A stretch of DNA of 64,000 nt, taken from NCBI GenBank assembly GCA_963556255.1, contig OY744605.1, positions 65,128,230-65,192,229 on the forward strand, written 5' to 3'. Origin of the DNA: Allolobophora icterica (taxonomy: Eukaryota > Annelida > Clitellata > Crassiclitellata > Lumbricidae). A program made the translations under genes and the position numbers. Of this stretch, positions 1 through 9,575 are shown one piece after another; position 1 is the stretch's first letter, and every line of letters starts with the position of its first letter. Below the pieces are notes generated by a model. The model searched no databases. It was not told the origin of the DNA and was given only the letters and a program-made list of their open reading frames with translations.

Positions 1-473
1 TATAAAAATTCTGACTTGCATGTTCATAAGATGTGTGAAATGCTGATTTGTACATGAAAATTACAACGTTTTGATTCTTAACATGCATGGAATGACGACT
101 TGCAAGATTAAGTTACAACTCTTATGGTGAAACATAGCATCGTTTGAAGTTTTCTGTTTCAAAATTCTCAAGTCTGAATTTGTATACAGAGAACTTCAAA
201 CGATGCGATGTTTCACCATAAGAGTTTTAATTTAATCGTGTTAGGAAACACAATGTTGTAATTTTGAATGCACAAGTCAGTATTGAATGCGTCTTAAAAA
301 TTGAAAATGCAAATTTAGTGTTAAAGATGTCAAACCATGCAATATTTCACCCTAAGAGTTGTAATTTAAGCAAGTAAATCATCGTCCCATGTATTTTAGG
401 AAACCAAAAGTTATAATTGTGTAGTACTATATGACTTTGCAAATTAAAATTCGTAAGCTTTATGCTCAAACTC
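1..473. repeat. Non-coding stretch with imperfect hairpin repeat
   Basis: No credible ORF. Positions about 117-150 and 193-226 are inverted copies of one segment (about 33 bp, few mismatches, loop about 42 bp). A third, weaker copy of its core lies near 335-362. This looks like a decayed MITE or foldback repeat. No terminal duplication was identified. Confidence 0.5.
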
Positions 474-940
474 TCATTCCAAGTGTCTTTGAAAACCTAA
501 AGGTCTTAACTGGACTCCAAGTTGATTGGCTATGCGATTGATTGGTGAAGTGAAGATGGCAAATAATAGGGGACCAAGAACATAGCCCTGAGGGACACCA
601 GCAGTGCAGAGAGAAGGATCCGATCGAGCAGTACCAATACTCACTTGCTGAGACCGATTGCAATTTAAGGCAGTCCCAGAGACACCGAAGCTTTTACTGA
701 GTCTAGAGAGTAGAATCTGGTGGTCGACAGTGTCGAAAGCAGCACTAAGGTCAAGGCAAACTGTGAGGCACGCCTTTCCTTTATCAGTAGATGAGAAGAT
801 GTTGTCCATGGTAAAGGCAAGAACAGTTTAACTAGAGTAGCCTTTCCGGTAAGCTGATTGGTAAGGACTGAAATTAGGAGATGAAGTAATGTGCTTCTTG
901 ATCCGTGTGAGTGGCTTGATCTCCCAAACCACACAATTAC
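474..940 (-). pseudogene. LINE reverse transcriptase fragment (L2/CR1-like), minus strand
   Basis: Minus-strand reading gives a non-LTR reverse transcriptase core. A 'FSPYQSAYRKG'-type block is followed by DLSAAFDTVDHQ (motif A with the catalytic Asp) and GVPQGYVLGPLLFAIF (RT motif 4/B region). The reading shifts frame around 810-840 and stops before the YADD box, so the copy is dead and 3'-truncated. It is most simply the 3' part of a LINE whose more 5' parts lie at 2030-3017 and 7635-7890 on the same strand, because the domains come in canonical order (endonuclease, linker, RT). L2/CR1 affiliation is inferred from motif style, not from a phylogeny. Confidence 0.8.
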
Positions 941-2029
941 TCTCAGCTACACAACATGATGCAAAGTGTAGAGTAGAATATATTTAGATTATATAATGTA
1001 GGATAGTAGAGCTACATAAATGTAATCAATTAAAATGCCAACAAGCTAAGCCAGCATTGTAGGGTTTAATTAATAATAGATAGAGGGGTTCGTCGTATCT
1101 ACTCAAAGGACAGCAGACGATGTGGACACACCTCATTGGTCAGAACGAACAGCTGATCAAAACCGTTAAGGCGAAAACGGCTGACGACGCAGTAACCAAG
1201 CAACCATGCTGACGTGGCGTGGCGATGCGGCATTTCGATATTTGATTTCAACAGAACAAGACGTTCGGGAGATCTTAATAAGTATATCGACTCGGTGGAT
1301 GTTTGACTAATTCGATGAGGGCATCGTTGGTCGTCACGATCGGTTTTGTAGAACGATCGATGTCAGTTAATTTCTAAGTCGAGACTTTTGACAGAGAAGA
1401 TCAGATCATTCGAGTGAAACGCTCTCAAAACAAACTGTTATGAAGCGTGACTTTCCGCCATAGGAAGTCGACATCTTCGAACGATCTTGTCAACGGACTT
1501 AAGGAGTTACAGTGCGGGAGAAGTATACGTTACTCTGGAAGTAATGAAGCGTATGCTCAAGCTATAATTAACGTCGGTCTCTTCGTGAGAGATATCAAGC
1601 TACGAGAAGTTGCGAAAGCGGTGGATTGCCGAGCTTCAACGAGGGAGAAACTGGACGATTTGCAAACTGAACTGCAAAGATGAATATTCGGGTGAACGAC
1701 AGCTCTTCTACGAGGAACAAACTGTGAGAACATTCCGTGATAAAAGGTCTTACTGGGAGGTAGCAATAGGCAATAATATATAGATAGCAAATGCTGGCTA
1801 AGTAGGATATAAGGCAAAATAGACATAAGATAGCTAGACATTGTTTGAACTGTTCACATGCTTTGACTCTGATATATACATTATATTTCTATATATTTAA
1901 ATGCATGCAACAGTGTTCCATGTTCATTTCTCTAGTCAAACAGATAGGCCTATGCATTTCCTGGTGCAGTATAGACAAGATGAAGCAAAACCAAAGTAGT
2001 CGTGGGTGTATTCACAACACTAAGCACTC
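941..2029. other. Unassigned insert between two LINE pieces
   Basis: This interval separates RT pieces that would otherwise be adjacent, so it is probably an insertion. It holds a 78-codon ORF at 1447-1683 (+) with no recognisable domain. The short string CACAACA occurs near both edges (about 952 and 2012) and could be a target duplication, but it is too short to decide. I recognise no gene here. Confidence 0.35.
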
Positions 2030-3017
2030 CTAGTATAGGGTGGCGCTACAGTGAGGAAGAGACGTTCGAGAATCTATAAATGTTATTAAGGTTGGAAATG
2101 GGTCTAAAGTTTGACAGGTACCCAGGATAGGTTTCTTAAGTAAAGGCGTGACTAAAGCAGATTTAAAACTCGATGGAAAGCAGCCTTCAGTAAAAGACAA
2201 GTAAGTTGGCAAAGTGTGCAATTGGGTGGGAGAAAACATCAGAACAGGAGACAGGGAGAGATGTAGGTGTGAAGTCCATCGGAGATGGCTTAGGGATAGT
2301 ATGATTAAGGAGAGACAACACTTACAAGTAAGTTACAGGTGGTGCATCGCGTAAGACAGTGCCAGAAAGTCAGGGTCAAGCAGTAGACCGTTCCATTTAA
2401 GATTGGCAGTGCACTGGGCAAATTTGCATTTAAGATTGTCAAGCTTGGTAACAAAAAATGAAGTCAGAGCATAGTTTTCGGTTCTCTCGTTCCAAGCCTT
2501 CACAGTTCACAGCATCTTTTGAATGCAGAAGCCGCTGGGTGATGCGCCATCACTCCTGAGGATTCGGAGCACTTTCAAGCTGACGACGGTAGTAAGAGTT
2601 CCTGGACTCGTTTATAAGTTTATTTTTATGGCGGCAGTGATGACGGCAGCATTGTCTGTCCACTTCAAGGCCTGAACTTTTCCATCCTTGTTCTAGTTGG
2701 CGACGTTCTCTCTTTGCCGATATTGCCTCACCAGAGAACCATCTTATGATGGGTTTAAAAGGTCGCCGAAGACAGGTATTAATCGGGGCGACTTTGTTCA
2801 ATATGAGTGTTACAGTTTCCTTGAGCTGTTTGGCGAATTCATCCGCGTTGTTGGCAGGTGAAGTGAAAAGAGTCAACAAGTAACTGACTGAATTGAAGAG
2901 GATCTACGGCTTTGATGTTTCGATAAACATGCCTCACAGGTTGTCGATTGCAGTAGGCCTCTAGTTTGCGCAATAGACACCTGTGATCTGATACGAGACC
3001 AACGTCGCTGACCCGTA
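2030..3017 (-). pseudogene. LINE endonuclease C-terminus, linker and RT N-terminus, minus strand
   Basis: Three minus-strand readings in series belong to one decayed LINE. About 2839-3017 encodes the end of the apurinic-type endonuclease (SDVGLVSDHRCLL, with the conserved S-D-H). About 2550-2879 encodes the basic inter-domain linker. About 2030-2239 encodes the start of the reverse transcriptase (SFTEGCFPSSFKSALVTPLL, the usual 'P..fK.a.v.PllKK' block). Frames change between pieces. The upstream endonuclease part sits at 7635-7890, displaced by the block 3018-7634. Confidence 0.75.
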
Positions 3018-3056
3018 TTAGTCGGGTCAATATACGACAAAAAACCACCTAACCCC

Positions 3057-3640
3057 AAAAAAATTGATACAAAAGGTTTCTCAGTTGATTTTGTTACCAT
3101 TTGGCATACTTATTAACATAGTAAAATTCTACTCTATTCTGACCATTGGAAAAGGGTCATTTTCAAGATGGCGTCCAAGATGGCTGCCGGGAGCTAAAAT
3201 TGTCTATATCTCAAGCACTATTCAACCTAGAAAGGTGGTTTTGGTGTCAAACCGTATGGATTATTGCTCAACATTCAGTTGAAATAACTTTAATCAATTA
3301 CTGTATCATTTAATCACTCAATTAATGTATCTTTTCAAGATGGCGTCCAAGATGGCTGCCGGGAGCTAAAATTGTCTATATCTCAAGAACTATTCAACCT
3401 AGAAATGTGGTTTTGGTGTCAAACCGTAGGGTTTATTGCTTAGCGTTCAGTTCAAATAAGTTTGATTACTTAATGTATCATTTCAAGATGGCGTCCAAGA
3501 TGGCTGCCAGGAGCTAAAATTGTCTATCTCAAACACTATTCAACCTAGAAAGGTGGTTTTTGTGTCAAACCATAGGGTTTCTTGCTCAGAGTTCAGTTGA
3601 ACTAACTTTGATCACTTAGTATATCATTTACTGACAAATC
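3057..3640 (+). repeat. Left arm: tandem 'AAGATGGCGTCC' repeat units
   Basis: Three direct units begin near 3160, 3335 and 3482, each about 150-175 bp. Each contains the paired CAAGATGGC words followed by a conserved 'GGAGCTAAAATTGTCTATAT' stretch. The units match the reverse complement of those at 5405-6150. Confidence 0.8.
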
Positions 3641-3756
3641 TAAGGAGGTGGGACGGATGATCATGCATAATATGATCTGAAAGCGTATATTAACACTGCC
3701 ATTCAGAAGAAAGGATAAAGCCAGAACCCTTGGAGAAACGTCAGCTATTGCGGTCG

Positions 3757-3949
3757 CAGGGGCGGCCTTTTACAGTTTTGTGCTATAGGCCACCCGCAAG
3801 GAAAAAAATGCCGCCCCTGACTGAACACATATTTCCATTTAATTTGTTGTTAACTAATTATATCATTTTTATTTTCCGGAATTTGCCGCCCCTTGAGAAG
3901 TGCTGGTCTAGGCAGCCGCCTATATCGCCTATGCGTAAGGCCGGCACTG
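3757..3949. mobile_element. hAT-type MITE, 193 bp
   Basis: Ends are CAGGGGCGGCC on the left and GGCCGGCACTG on the right. An exact 8-bp duplication TGCGGTCG flanks it (3749-3756 and 3950-3957). TSD length and CAG/CTG ends are hAT hallmarks. It has no coding capacity and lies inside the decayed FDGY-family gene. Confidence 0.85.
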
Positions 3950-4561
3950 TGCGGTCGCTCCAGGCCAAACCATTGATTCCTGTCTTCTATTCGAACGTTC
4001 CTGGTAGTTGCCAAACCTGGAGAGATTATCATTGGAGGAGGTTATGAGTAAACGAGCTCAGTCCTTTCCCTCCTGCCCTCTTTGAAGCCAGAAAGATCTA
4101 TAGAAAGGCCGATAAGCCACAACTACCTCATGCGATCAGTGAACATGCAAGGGATGGTATCCTAGATTCTGTCCCAGAGACAGAGAGACACGTCCTCGAT
4201 GGAAGTTCGTTGCTTCATGGGATACTGTGAAAAAAAAGAAAAACCTATGGTGCAATAGCACAATCGTATCCCGACTTCACCGTCCAGCAATATTGTGCAG
4301 GTACAACGGTTGTTTTTGACGGCTATGTGCAAGGACCATCCATTAAAGCCAATACGCATCTGAGAAGAGGACACAATATTTATCCCGTTATCAGCTTCAC
4401 TGCTGAAACAGGCAAGAAAGAGGAGCTCCTGGCAAGAGCTATCAATAAACAGAAACTGATATGGTTGGTGAGTGATAAGCTCAGATAAAGGGATTGCACT
4501 GTGGTCAGTCCACCTGGGGAAGCTGCAGTAGAGACATCTCTTCTACACGCAACTACGCTAA

Positions 4562-4771
4562 GGGGGGGGGGGGGTAGCTCATTGGATAACATCTGGCGTA
4601 GAGTGCGAGAGGTACAGAGATCGAGTCCCATAGGCGGACATGCTTTGTAGGCTGCAATTTGCGCCGTGTATTGCAGGTTGTCTGTTCTGTTAGTAGTTAA
4701 GATTTATCGCATAACATGTACTGATTTGTAATCATACTGCGTTGTTGTCAGTTTGAAGATATTAAACGAAG

Positions 4772-4843
<72 letters not shown>

Positions 4844-4845
4844 AT
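4562..4845 (+). mobile_element. tRNA-derived SINE with (TTA)n tail
   Basis: An A-box-like TAGCTCATTGGATAA (about 4574) and a B-box-like GAGATCGAGTCCC (about 4617) are spaced like a tRNA promoter. They are followed by an unrelated body of about 140 bp and a (TTA)n tail (about 4774-4842). It interrupts the FDGY-family relic, whose reading resumes directly after the tail. Confidence 0.75.
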
Positions 4846-5404
4846 CGGAGCCAAGTAATGACTGTCCTGCTTGGTGGCAACTGCACAGATTCCCTTGCGA
4901 AAATGCCATATAGCAAGAAGGTTGTTCAGCAAGAAGGTTGTGTCTGCTTCATCATATGTAACTCCAGAACGTACAGGTAGTCACCAACCGAATCTGCTAC
5001 TAAACTTCATTGTCGCAGAGCGTACTACCAGATAATTATATGGATGAGAAAAGCAGAGGGTATGGATGCCATGAACTGGGATTGAACCTCCAGGATAATC
5101 GGTTTGTCCCAGTAACGTCAACGATGAACGCCGCTCCAGAAATTCTCTTGAAGGTCATTCATTGCAACTTCTGCAATTGCTGCAAGACACTCTGCTGATC
5201 CTGTAGAAGAAATGAACTCCCATGTACTTCTGCCTGTGAACCGTGCCAAGTTAAAAATGTGACAATCCACATAACAAGTTTCTTCCGAAGCAGTCGGACG
5301 ATGATGAGTAGTGACTAATTGTATGTGTAAGCTATGGAACTGTAAACTGTATGACCACTGGATTTGTCAGTAAATAATATACTAAGTGATTTAGGATAGT
5401 TCAT

Positions 5405-6150
5405 CAGGACACTGAGCAATAAACCCTACGGTTTGACACAAAAACCACCTTTCTAGGTTGAATAGTGTTTGAGATAGACAATTTTAGCTCCTGGCAGCCA
5501 TCTTGGACGCCAATTTGAAATGATACATTAAGTGATTAAACTTATTTGAACTGAACGCTAAGCAATAAACCCTACGGTTTGACACCAAAACCACATTTCT
5601 AGGTTGAATAGTGCTTGAGATATAGACAATTTTAGCTTCCGGCAGCCATCTTGGACGCCATCTTGAAATGATACATTGAGTGATTAAATGATACAGTAAT
5701 TGATTAAAGTTATTTTAACTGAACTCTGAGCAATAAACCCTATGGTTTGAAACAAAAACCACCTTTCTTGGTTGAATAGTGCTTGAGATATAGACAATTT
5801 TAGCTCCCGGCAGCCATCTTGGACGCCATCTTGGAAAGATACATTAATTGACTAAATGATACATTTAGTGATTAAAGTTATTTCAACTGAATGTTGAGCA
5901 ATAAGCCAAACGGTTTGACACCAAAACCACCTTTCTAGGTTGAATAGTGCTCGAGATATAGACAATTTAAGCTCCCGGCAGCCATCTTGGACGCCATCTT
6001 GAAATGATACATTAAGTGATTTTAAAGTTATTTTAACTGAACGCTAAGCAATAAACCCTACGGTTAGACACCAAAACCACATTTCTAGGTTGAATAGTGC
6101 CTGAGATATAGACAATTTTAGCTCCCGGCAGCCATCTTGGACGCCATCTT
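5405..6150 (-). repeat. Right arm: inverted tandem 'GGACGCCATCTTG' units
   Basis: Five units, with cores near 5497, 5644, 5816, 5990 and 6138, are the reverse complement of the left-arm units. They share the 'AAACCCTACGGTTTGACAC' and 'GACAATTTTAGCTCC' stretches. Adjacent units differ by small indels and are separated by 'TGATACATTAAGTGATT' linkers. Confidence 0.8.
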
Positions 6151-6437
6151 GAAAATGACCCTTTTCCAATGATCAGAATAGAGTAGACTTTTACTATGTT
6201 AATAAGCATGCCAAATGGTAACAAAATCAACTGAGAAACCTTTTGTATCAATTTTTGGGGGTTCAATCATATATTGACCCGTCTATATATTCCAACATTC
6301 CACCGACACTCTCCTGCTTCGGTTATTGTCAGATGTCTACAAGGCTGTTGACAACTCGCAGCTCACTCTCCTGGCCCTATTTGACGTCAGTGCCGCTTTT
6401 GATACTGTGGACCATGATATCTTGATTAAGCGACTGC

Positions 6438-7526
6438 ATGTCTCTCGGGCTTTCTGGTAACTTCTTAGAGTGGCTGAAATCCTTTCTCCAGGGGCGAACC
6501 ATCACAGTGGCTCATGGTGATACTAGGTCCAGGTGGGCCCCTGCCCCATTCGGTCTCCCTCAGGGCTCTGTACTTGGACCCATCCTTTACATCATTTACA
6601 CTTCTGGTCTCGCTCCATTTCTGGATGAGCATGGGGTTCAGGGTCAACTTTATGCTGATGACATCCAGGCATATCTCCACTGTAAACCATCTGATGCCCC
6701 TCTGGCATTGCAGTCTATGGGTGAGCTTTTGCGGGCCCTTGAGGTGTGGATGGCTTCCAACCGCCTTAAATTGAATTCCGCCAAGACTAAATTTATTTGG
6801 TTGGGTACTAGGCAGCGGCTGGCTGGGCTTGACCTGGCATCTCTCGCTGCTGAATTCCCCTCTTTCTCCTTCTCCCCTGCAGTGCGCGACCTTGGCGTCA
6901 TACTTGACCAAGAGTTAACTTTCCTGCCGCAGCTTCGCCGCTTAACCCGCGACTGCTTCTATCAGTTGCGCCAGCTCCGCACTATTGCTCGCGCCATTTC
7001 TCCATCTGCTACTTCCACTCTGGTCCATGCTTTTATCACGGCCCGAGTAGACTACTGCTCCTCTCTCTATATTGGCCTACCTGCGGTGCGTCTGGCCTGT
7101 CTTGAACGCATCATGCGTGCTGCTGCCCGACTTATTGGTCGGATATCCAAGTTTGACCATGTGTCCGACTTCATGCTCCGGGACTTGCATTGGCTACCGG
7201 TTCCCCTGCGCATCCAGTATAGGATTGCCTCCTTGGTGTGGCGCTGCCAGCTGGGCATCGCTCCAGCCTATCTGAGGTCCCTCTGCCTACCAGCCGGTGA
7301 GACCCGTGGTCGCTCACTCCGCTCTGCGGAGAGGGGGGTGCTTGTTGTGCCATTTGCTCGTACTGCCACCATGCAAAATCGGGCCTTTTTTGTGATTGGT
7401 CCTGTGGTTTGGAACGGGCTCCCTCTGGAGCTGCGTCTCCTCCCGAAAACTCAACCCGAGTCTTTCTACACTGCGTTAAAAACTGTTCTTTTTGTTCGTG
7501 CTGAAGTCGGGAGCGCCTCTGAATAG
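6438..7526 (+). CDS. LINE reverse transcriptase, palm to C-terminus (partial ORF2, 362 codons)
   Basis: This is the largest intact piece of LINE coding sequence in the window. LPQGSVLGP is at residues 40-48, the catalytic YADD box at 72-75 with context QLYADDIQAYLHC, and the thumb block 'LNSAKTKFIWLG' follows. The C-terminal 'DLHWLPVPLRIQYRIASLVW' and 'WNGLPLELR' blocks are typical of CR1/L2-type ORF2 ends. The protein would copy element RNA at the target site. Motif A lies upstream of this ATG in another frame, so the ORF as annotated cannot be a complete RT. The ATG is only the first Met after the shift. I treat it as a dead but recent copy. Confidence 0.85.
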   Translation: MSLGLSGNFLEWLKSFLQGRTITVAHGDTRSRWAPAPFGLPQGSVLGPILYIIYTSGLAPFLDEHGVQGQLYADDIQAYLHCKPSDAPLALQSMGELLRALEVWMASNRLKLNSAKTKFIWLGTRQRLAGLDLASLAAEFPSFSFSPAVRDLGVILDQELTFLPQLRRLTRDCFYQLRQLRTIARAISPSATSTLVHAFITARVDYCSSLYIGLPAVRLACLERIMRAAARLIGRISKFDHVSDFMLRDLHWLPVPLRIQYRIASLVWRCQLGIAPAYLRSLCLPAGETRGRSLRSAERGVLVVPFARTATMQNRAFFVIGPVVWNGLPLELRLLPKTQPESFYTALKTVLFVRAEVGSASE

Positions 7527-7556
7527 TTCTCTTGAAGACGCGCTATATAAGTGATC

Positions 7557-7627
7557 AAATGAATGAATGAATGAATGAATGAATGAATGAATGAATGAAT
7601 GAATGAATGAATGAATGAATGAATGAA
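7557..7627. repeat. (GAAT)n microsatellite, LINE 3' tail
   Basis: About 17 perfect tetranucleotide units directly follow the LINE 3' UTR. It is read as the element's own tail rather than an independent satellite. Confidence 0.9.
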
Positions 7628-7634
7628 TATATCG

Positions 7635-7890
7635 TAAACAACAGTCCGGTCGTCAGAAGCAAGGAGGTTATCTCCTCGGGTCGGTAAATCAATAAATTGA
7701 CGTAGGCCGTTGGTGGAGGAGATATCGGCTAGCTCTTCGTTGATATGTCCATCAGCCCCAGGGCAGTTCAGATCCCCGCACAACAGAAGTCTGTCGCCAG
7801 CCTCGATGTAGATGGACGAGATCAGAGTTGCGATTATGCGTACAACGTATATGCTGTCAACAAGGCATTTTGAATGTACGTCGGCCATTT
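7635..7890 (-). pseudogene. LINE endonuclease fragment, minus strand
   Basis: The minus strand encodes an exonuclease/endonuclease/phosphatase-fold piece with LLLCGDLNCPGADGHIN (GD(F/L)N catalytic motif). The downstream block is 'GLRQFIDLPTRGDNLLAS'. The reading is cut where the (GAAT)n tail of the plus-strand LINE begins and resumes on the same strand at 3017. It is the 5' portion of the LINE whose remainder is at 2030-3017 and 474-940. Confidence 0.8.
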
Positions 7891-8456
7891 TTGCATGATA
7901 ACGGACGCATAACGTTAGCAGCCGAAGAGAAGGTTAGTAAAATTTAAGTGACCATGCTCGACGATTTGGAAGTCCGGTTCATAAGCGAAGTAAACAGTAA
8001 AAAATCCGAAACACTGAGATATAAAAACAAAGTAGAAAACCCAATAAACTTGAAAGGTCATGGTCAAGGTCATTTTTTACATCAAGCAAATTTCCAGCAT
8101 TCGGTAAATGTAAATTTTATGTTTTGATGTTCTTCACTGTGACCATAATTATAGACACAAATTGAGTTTGTAATTATTACCCTAAGAGAGTCTGTTGTTA
8201 TTCTTATTTGGAGGACCTGATCCGGTCGCATCAGTTTTGCCCAGGTCTAACTGTAAATTGCCTGGACTAATCGCATTTTAGGCAATTTGGCCTCAAAGTT
8301 GATAGGCCCAAAGAGAATGTAGGCCTAGATTGTTTAATTTTTGGACGGAGGATGAGGCAAAGTTATGTTTAGACAATAATTACATTATTTTGAATGAAAA
8401 TCACTGGCTTAAACTTGTCCAAAATATTGGGGGGGGGCGGGGCATGGGGTCTGGAC
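7891..8456. other. Gene-free stretch
   Basis: No supported gene. Positions about 8249-8283 are the reverse complement of the TAGTCCAGGCAATTTACAG repeat end found at 41639 and, diverged, at 63735. The rest is unique AT-rich DNA. Confidence 0.5.
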
Positions 8457-8782
8457 CAGAGGTGCGAAAATAGTTCCTTCAAGATGAAAAGTTTTGTTGT
8501 GTTTTTCCTTTTTTGGTTTTTTTGGTTTTTTGTTGTTTTGGTTGTTTTATGATTTCCGGATTTCGGATCATAAAATCATGAAAAATGGCAGGGACAAGAG
8601 CTCCAACTCAGTTCAATTCAGTTGCAATTTCCGGAAATAAAAAATCATTAAATCAATGTTATTAAAATAACTTCTACAAAAATAAGAAACTTTTTTTTAA
8701 AGAAAAGAAAAGAAGTTTTTGGGTTTCTTTTCCTTTTGTTTTTGTTTAAAACCAAAAACCGAAAAAACTTGTTTCACCTCTG
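8457..8782. mobile_element. hAT-type MITE, 326 bp
   Basis: Termini are CAGAGGTGCGAAA and TTTCACCTCTG, with an exact 8-bp flank GTCTGGAC at 8449-8456 and 8783-8790. The interior is T-rich then A-rich (about 8495-8550 and 8690-8770), so the transcript could fold back. No ORF. Confidence 0.85.
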
Positions 8783-8790
8783 GTCTGGAC

Positions 8791-9567
8791 AGTCAGCAGA
8801 GGCTTCCAGTGTTACGTTAATGCGTATGAAATGGGGCATTTGTTTACATGTGAATTTGTTTCATATTGAAGATATTGAAGATAAAAACAAATCTTTGTTT
8901 TCAATATGAATTTCTTATAGTATTTCAAATATGTGTCTCAGTTTTTCTGTTTCTGAAGAAATTTGTCAATATTGAAACATAATATTTTAAGATTTGAAGA
9001 AATTATCCTCTCGATTTTTGGGGGCATTGCCCCGGCTCCTCAATTATTGGGGAGGGAAGTGCCCCGGCTGCCTCCCCCCCCCCCCCAGAGTCTACGCCTA
9101 TGCTGAAAATTATTATTTTAATAATAACTTCTAAACTTTCCAAATTCTGAGTCGACGGCATCAGGTAAATTAAACAGGAAGTAGACGAAAAAGGGCCGCA
9201 AATTCCAAAAGTAGAATGCAGAAAAATATGAAAGGGCATGATTGCGTTCCTGCTACAAACGGTACAAACCGTTTCTAAGAGCTATGTAAATTTTAAAGTT
9301 GTTTTGCTACTCGCTACGTCTTGAAAACAAACAGAAATAATTCAATATCAAACTGAAATTTGTTTTCAGTTATTGTCTAAACTCTATAGTATTAAAAAAT
9401 ATGTCAAAGTACGTTCTCCAGAGGTGAGTATACTAAAAAAAATATTTTGTAACGTGAGTATAGTCTATAGACGTGAGTACACACTGTATACCCGCGTATA
9501 CCCTCGTCTATAATAGCCCTGCGTACTGTAGCGAATTGGGACCTACGCCCTCCTGTTTTTTTCGTTG
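8791..9567. other. AT-rich stretch with MITE debris
   Basis: No gene. About 9010-9105 ('GCCCCGGCTCCTCAATTATTGGGGAGGG' split by short changes, then C-run and GTCTACGCCTATGCTG) resembles 32448-32515 in reverse complement. Both look like ends of one non-autonomous hAT family. The remainder is AT-rich without recognisable signal. Confidence 0.45.
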
Positions 9568-9575
9568 GATTTCTG

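Larger units (their letters stand above)
3720..5200 (+). pseudogene. Decayed gene of the 'VVFDGY...HLRR' invertebrate family, split by two insertions
   Basis: Plus-strand readings in several frames give blocks I recognise from a family of uncharacterised animal proteins. These are an 'ELSPFPPALFEARKIYRKADKP'-type block (about 4045-4115), VLDGSSLLHGILW (about 4180-4220), AGTTVVFDGYVQGPS (about 4298-4342), HLRRGHNIYPVISF (about 4355-4400) and NKQKLIWLVSDKLR (about 4445-4490). After a SINE, MTVLLGGNCTDSLA follows (about 4858-4900). A hAT MITE (3757-3949) and a SINE (4562-4845) interrupt it, and in-frame stops and shifts are present. The family's biochemical role is not known to me; its GDAD-like blocks suggest a PIN-like nuclease fold, which is inference. 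It sits in the core of the inverted-repeat element, so it may be element cargo. Confidence 0.6.
3023..6281. mobile_element. DNA element with long inverted-repeat ends built of tandem arrays
   Basis: The two ends are inverted copies. The left starts CGGGTCAATATA near 3023 and continues through a (CCCC)AAAAA-TTGATACAAAAGG block. The right carries the same words in reverse complement and ends TTGACCCG at 6281. Each arm then contains direct repeats of a 'CAAGATGGCGTCCAAGATGG' unit, three in the left arm (about 3160-3640) and five in the right (about 5405-6150). The core (about 3640-5400) holds a decayed gene with further insertions. The whole block, with the LINE at 6282-7627, splits an older minus-strand LINE. 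Superfamily is unknown, and no clean target duplication was found. Confidence 0.65.
6282..7627 (+). mobile_element. 5'-truncated L2/CR1-like LINE with (GAAT)n tail
   Basis: Starting near 6300, the plus strand encodes the RT fingers ('TLLLRLLSDVYKAVDNSQ', then FDVSAAFDTVDHDIL, motif A). It continues into the long ORF at 6438-7526 after one frameshift near 6440. The 3' end has a short UTR with GCGCTATATAAGTG and a (GAAT)n/(ATGA)n tail. The same UTR words and tail style recur at 35040-35545 and 55775-55862, so this is a multi-copy family. The 5' end abuts the inverted-repeat element. Confidence 0.85.
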
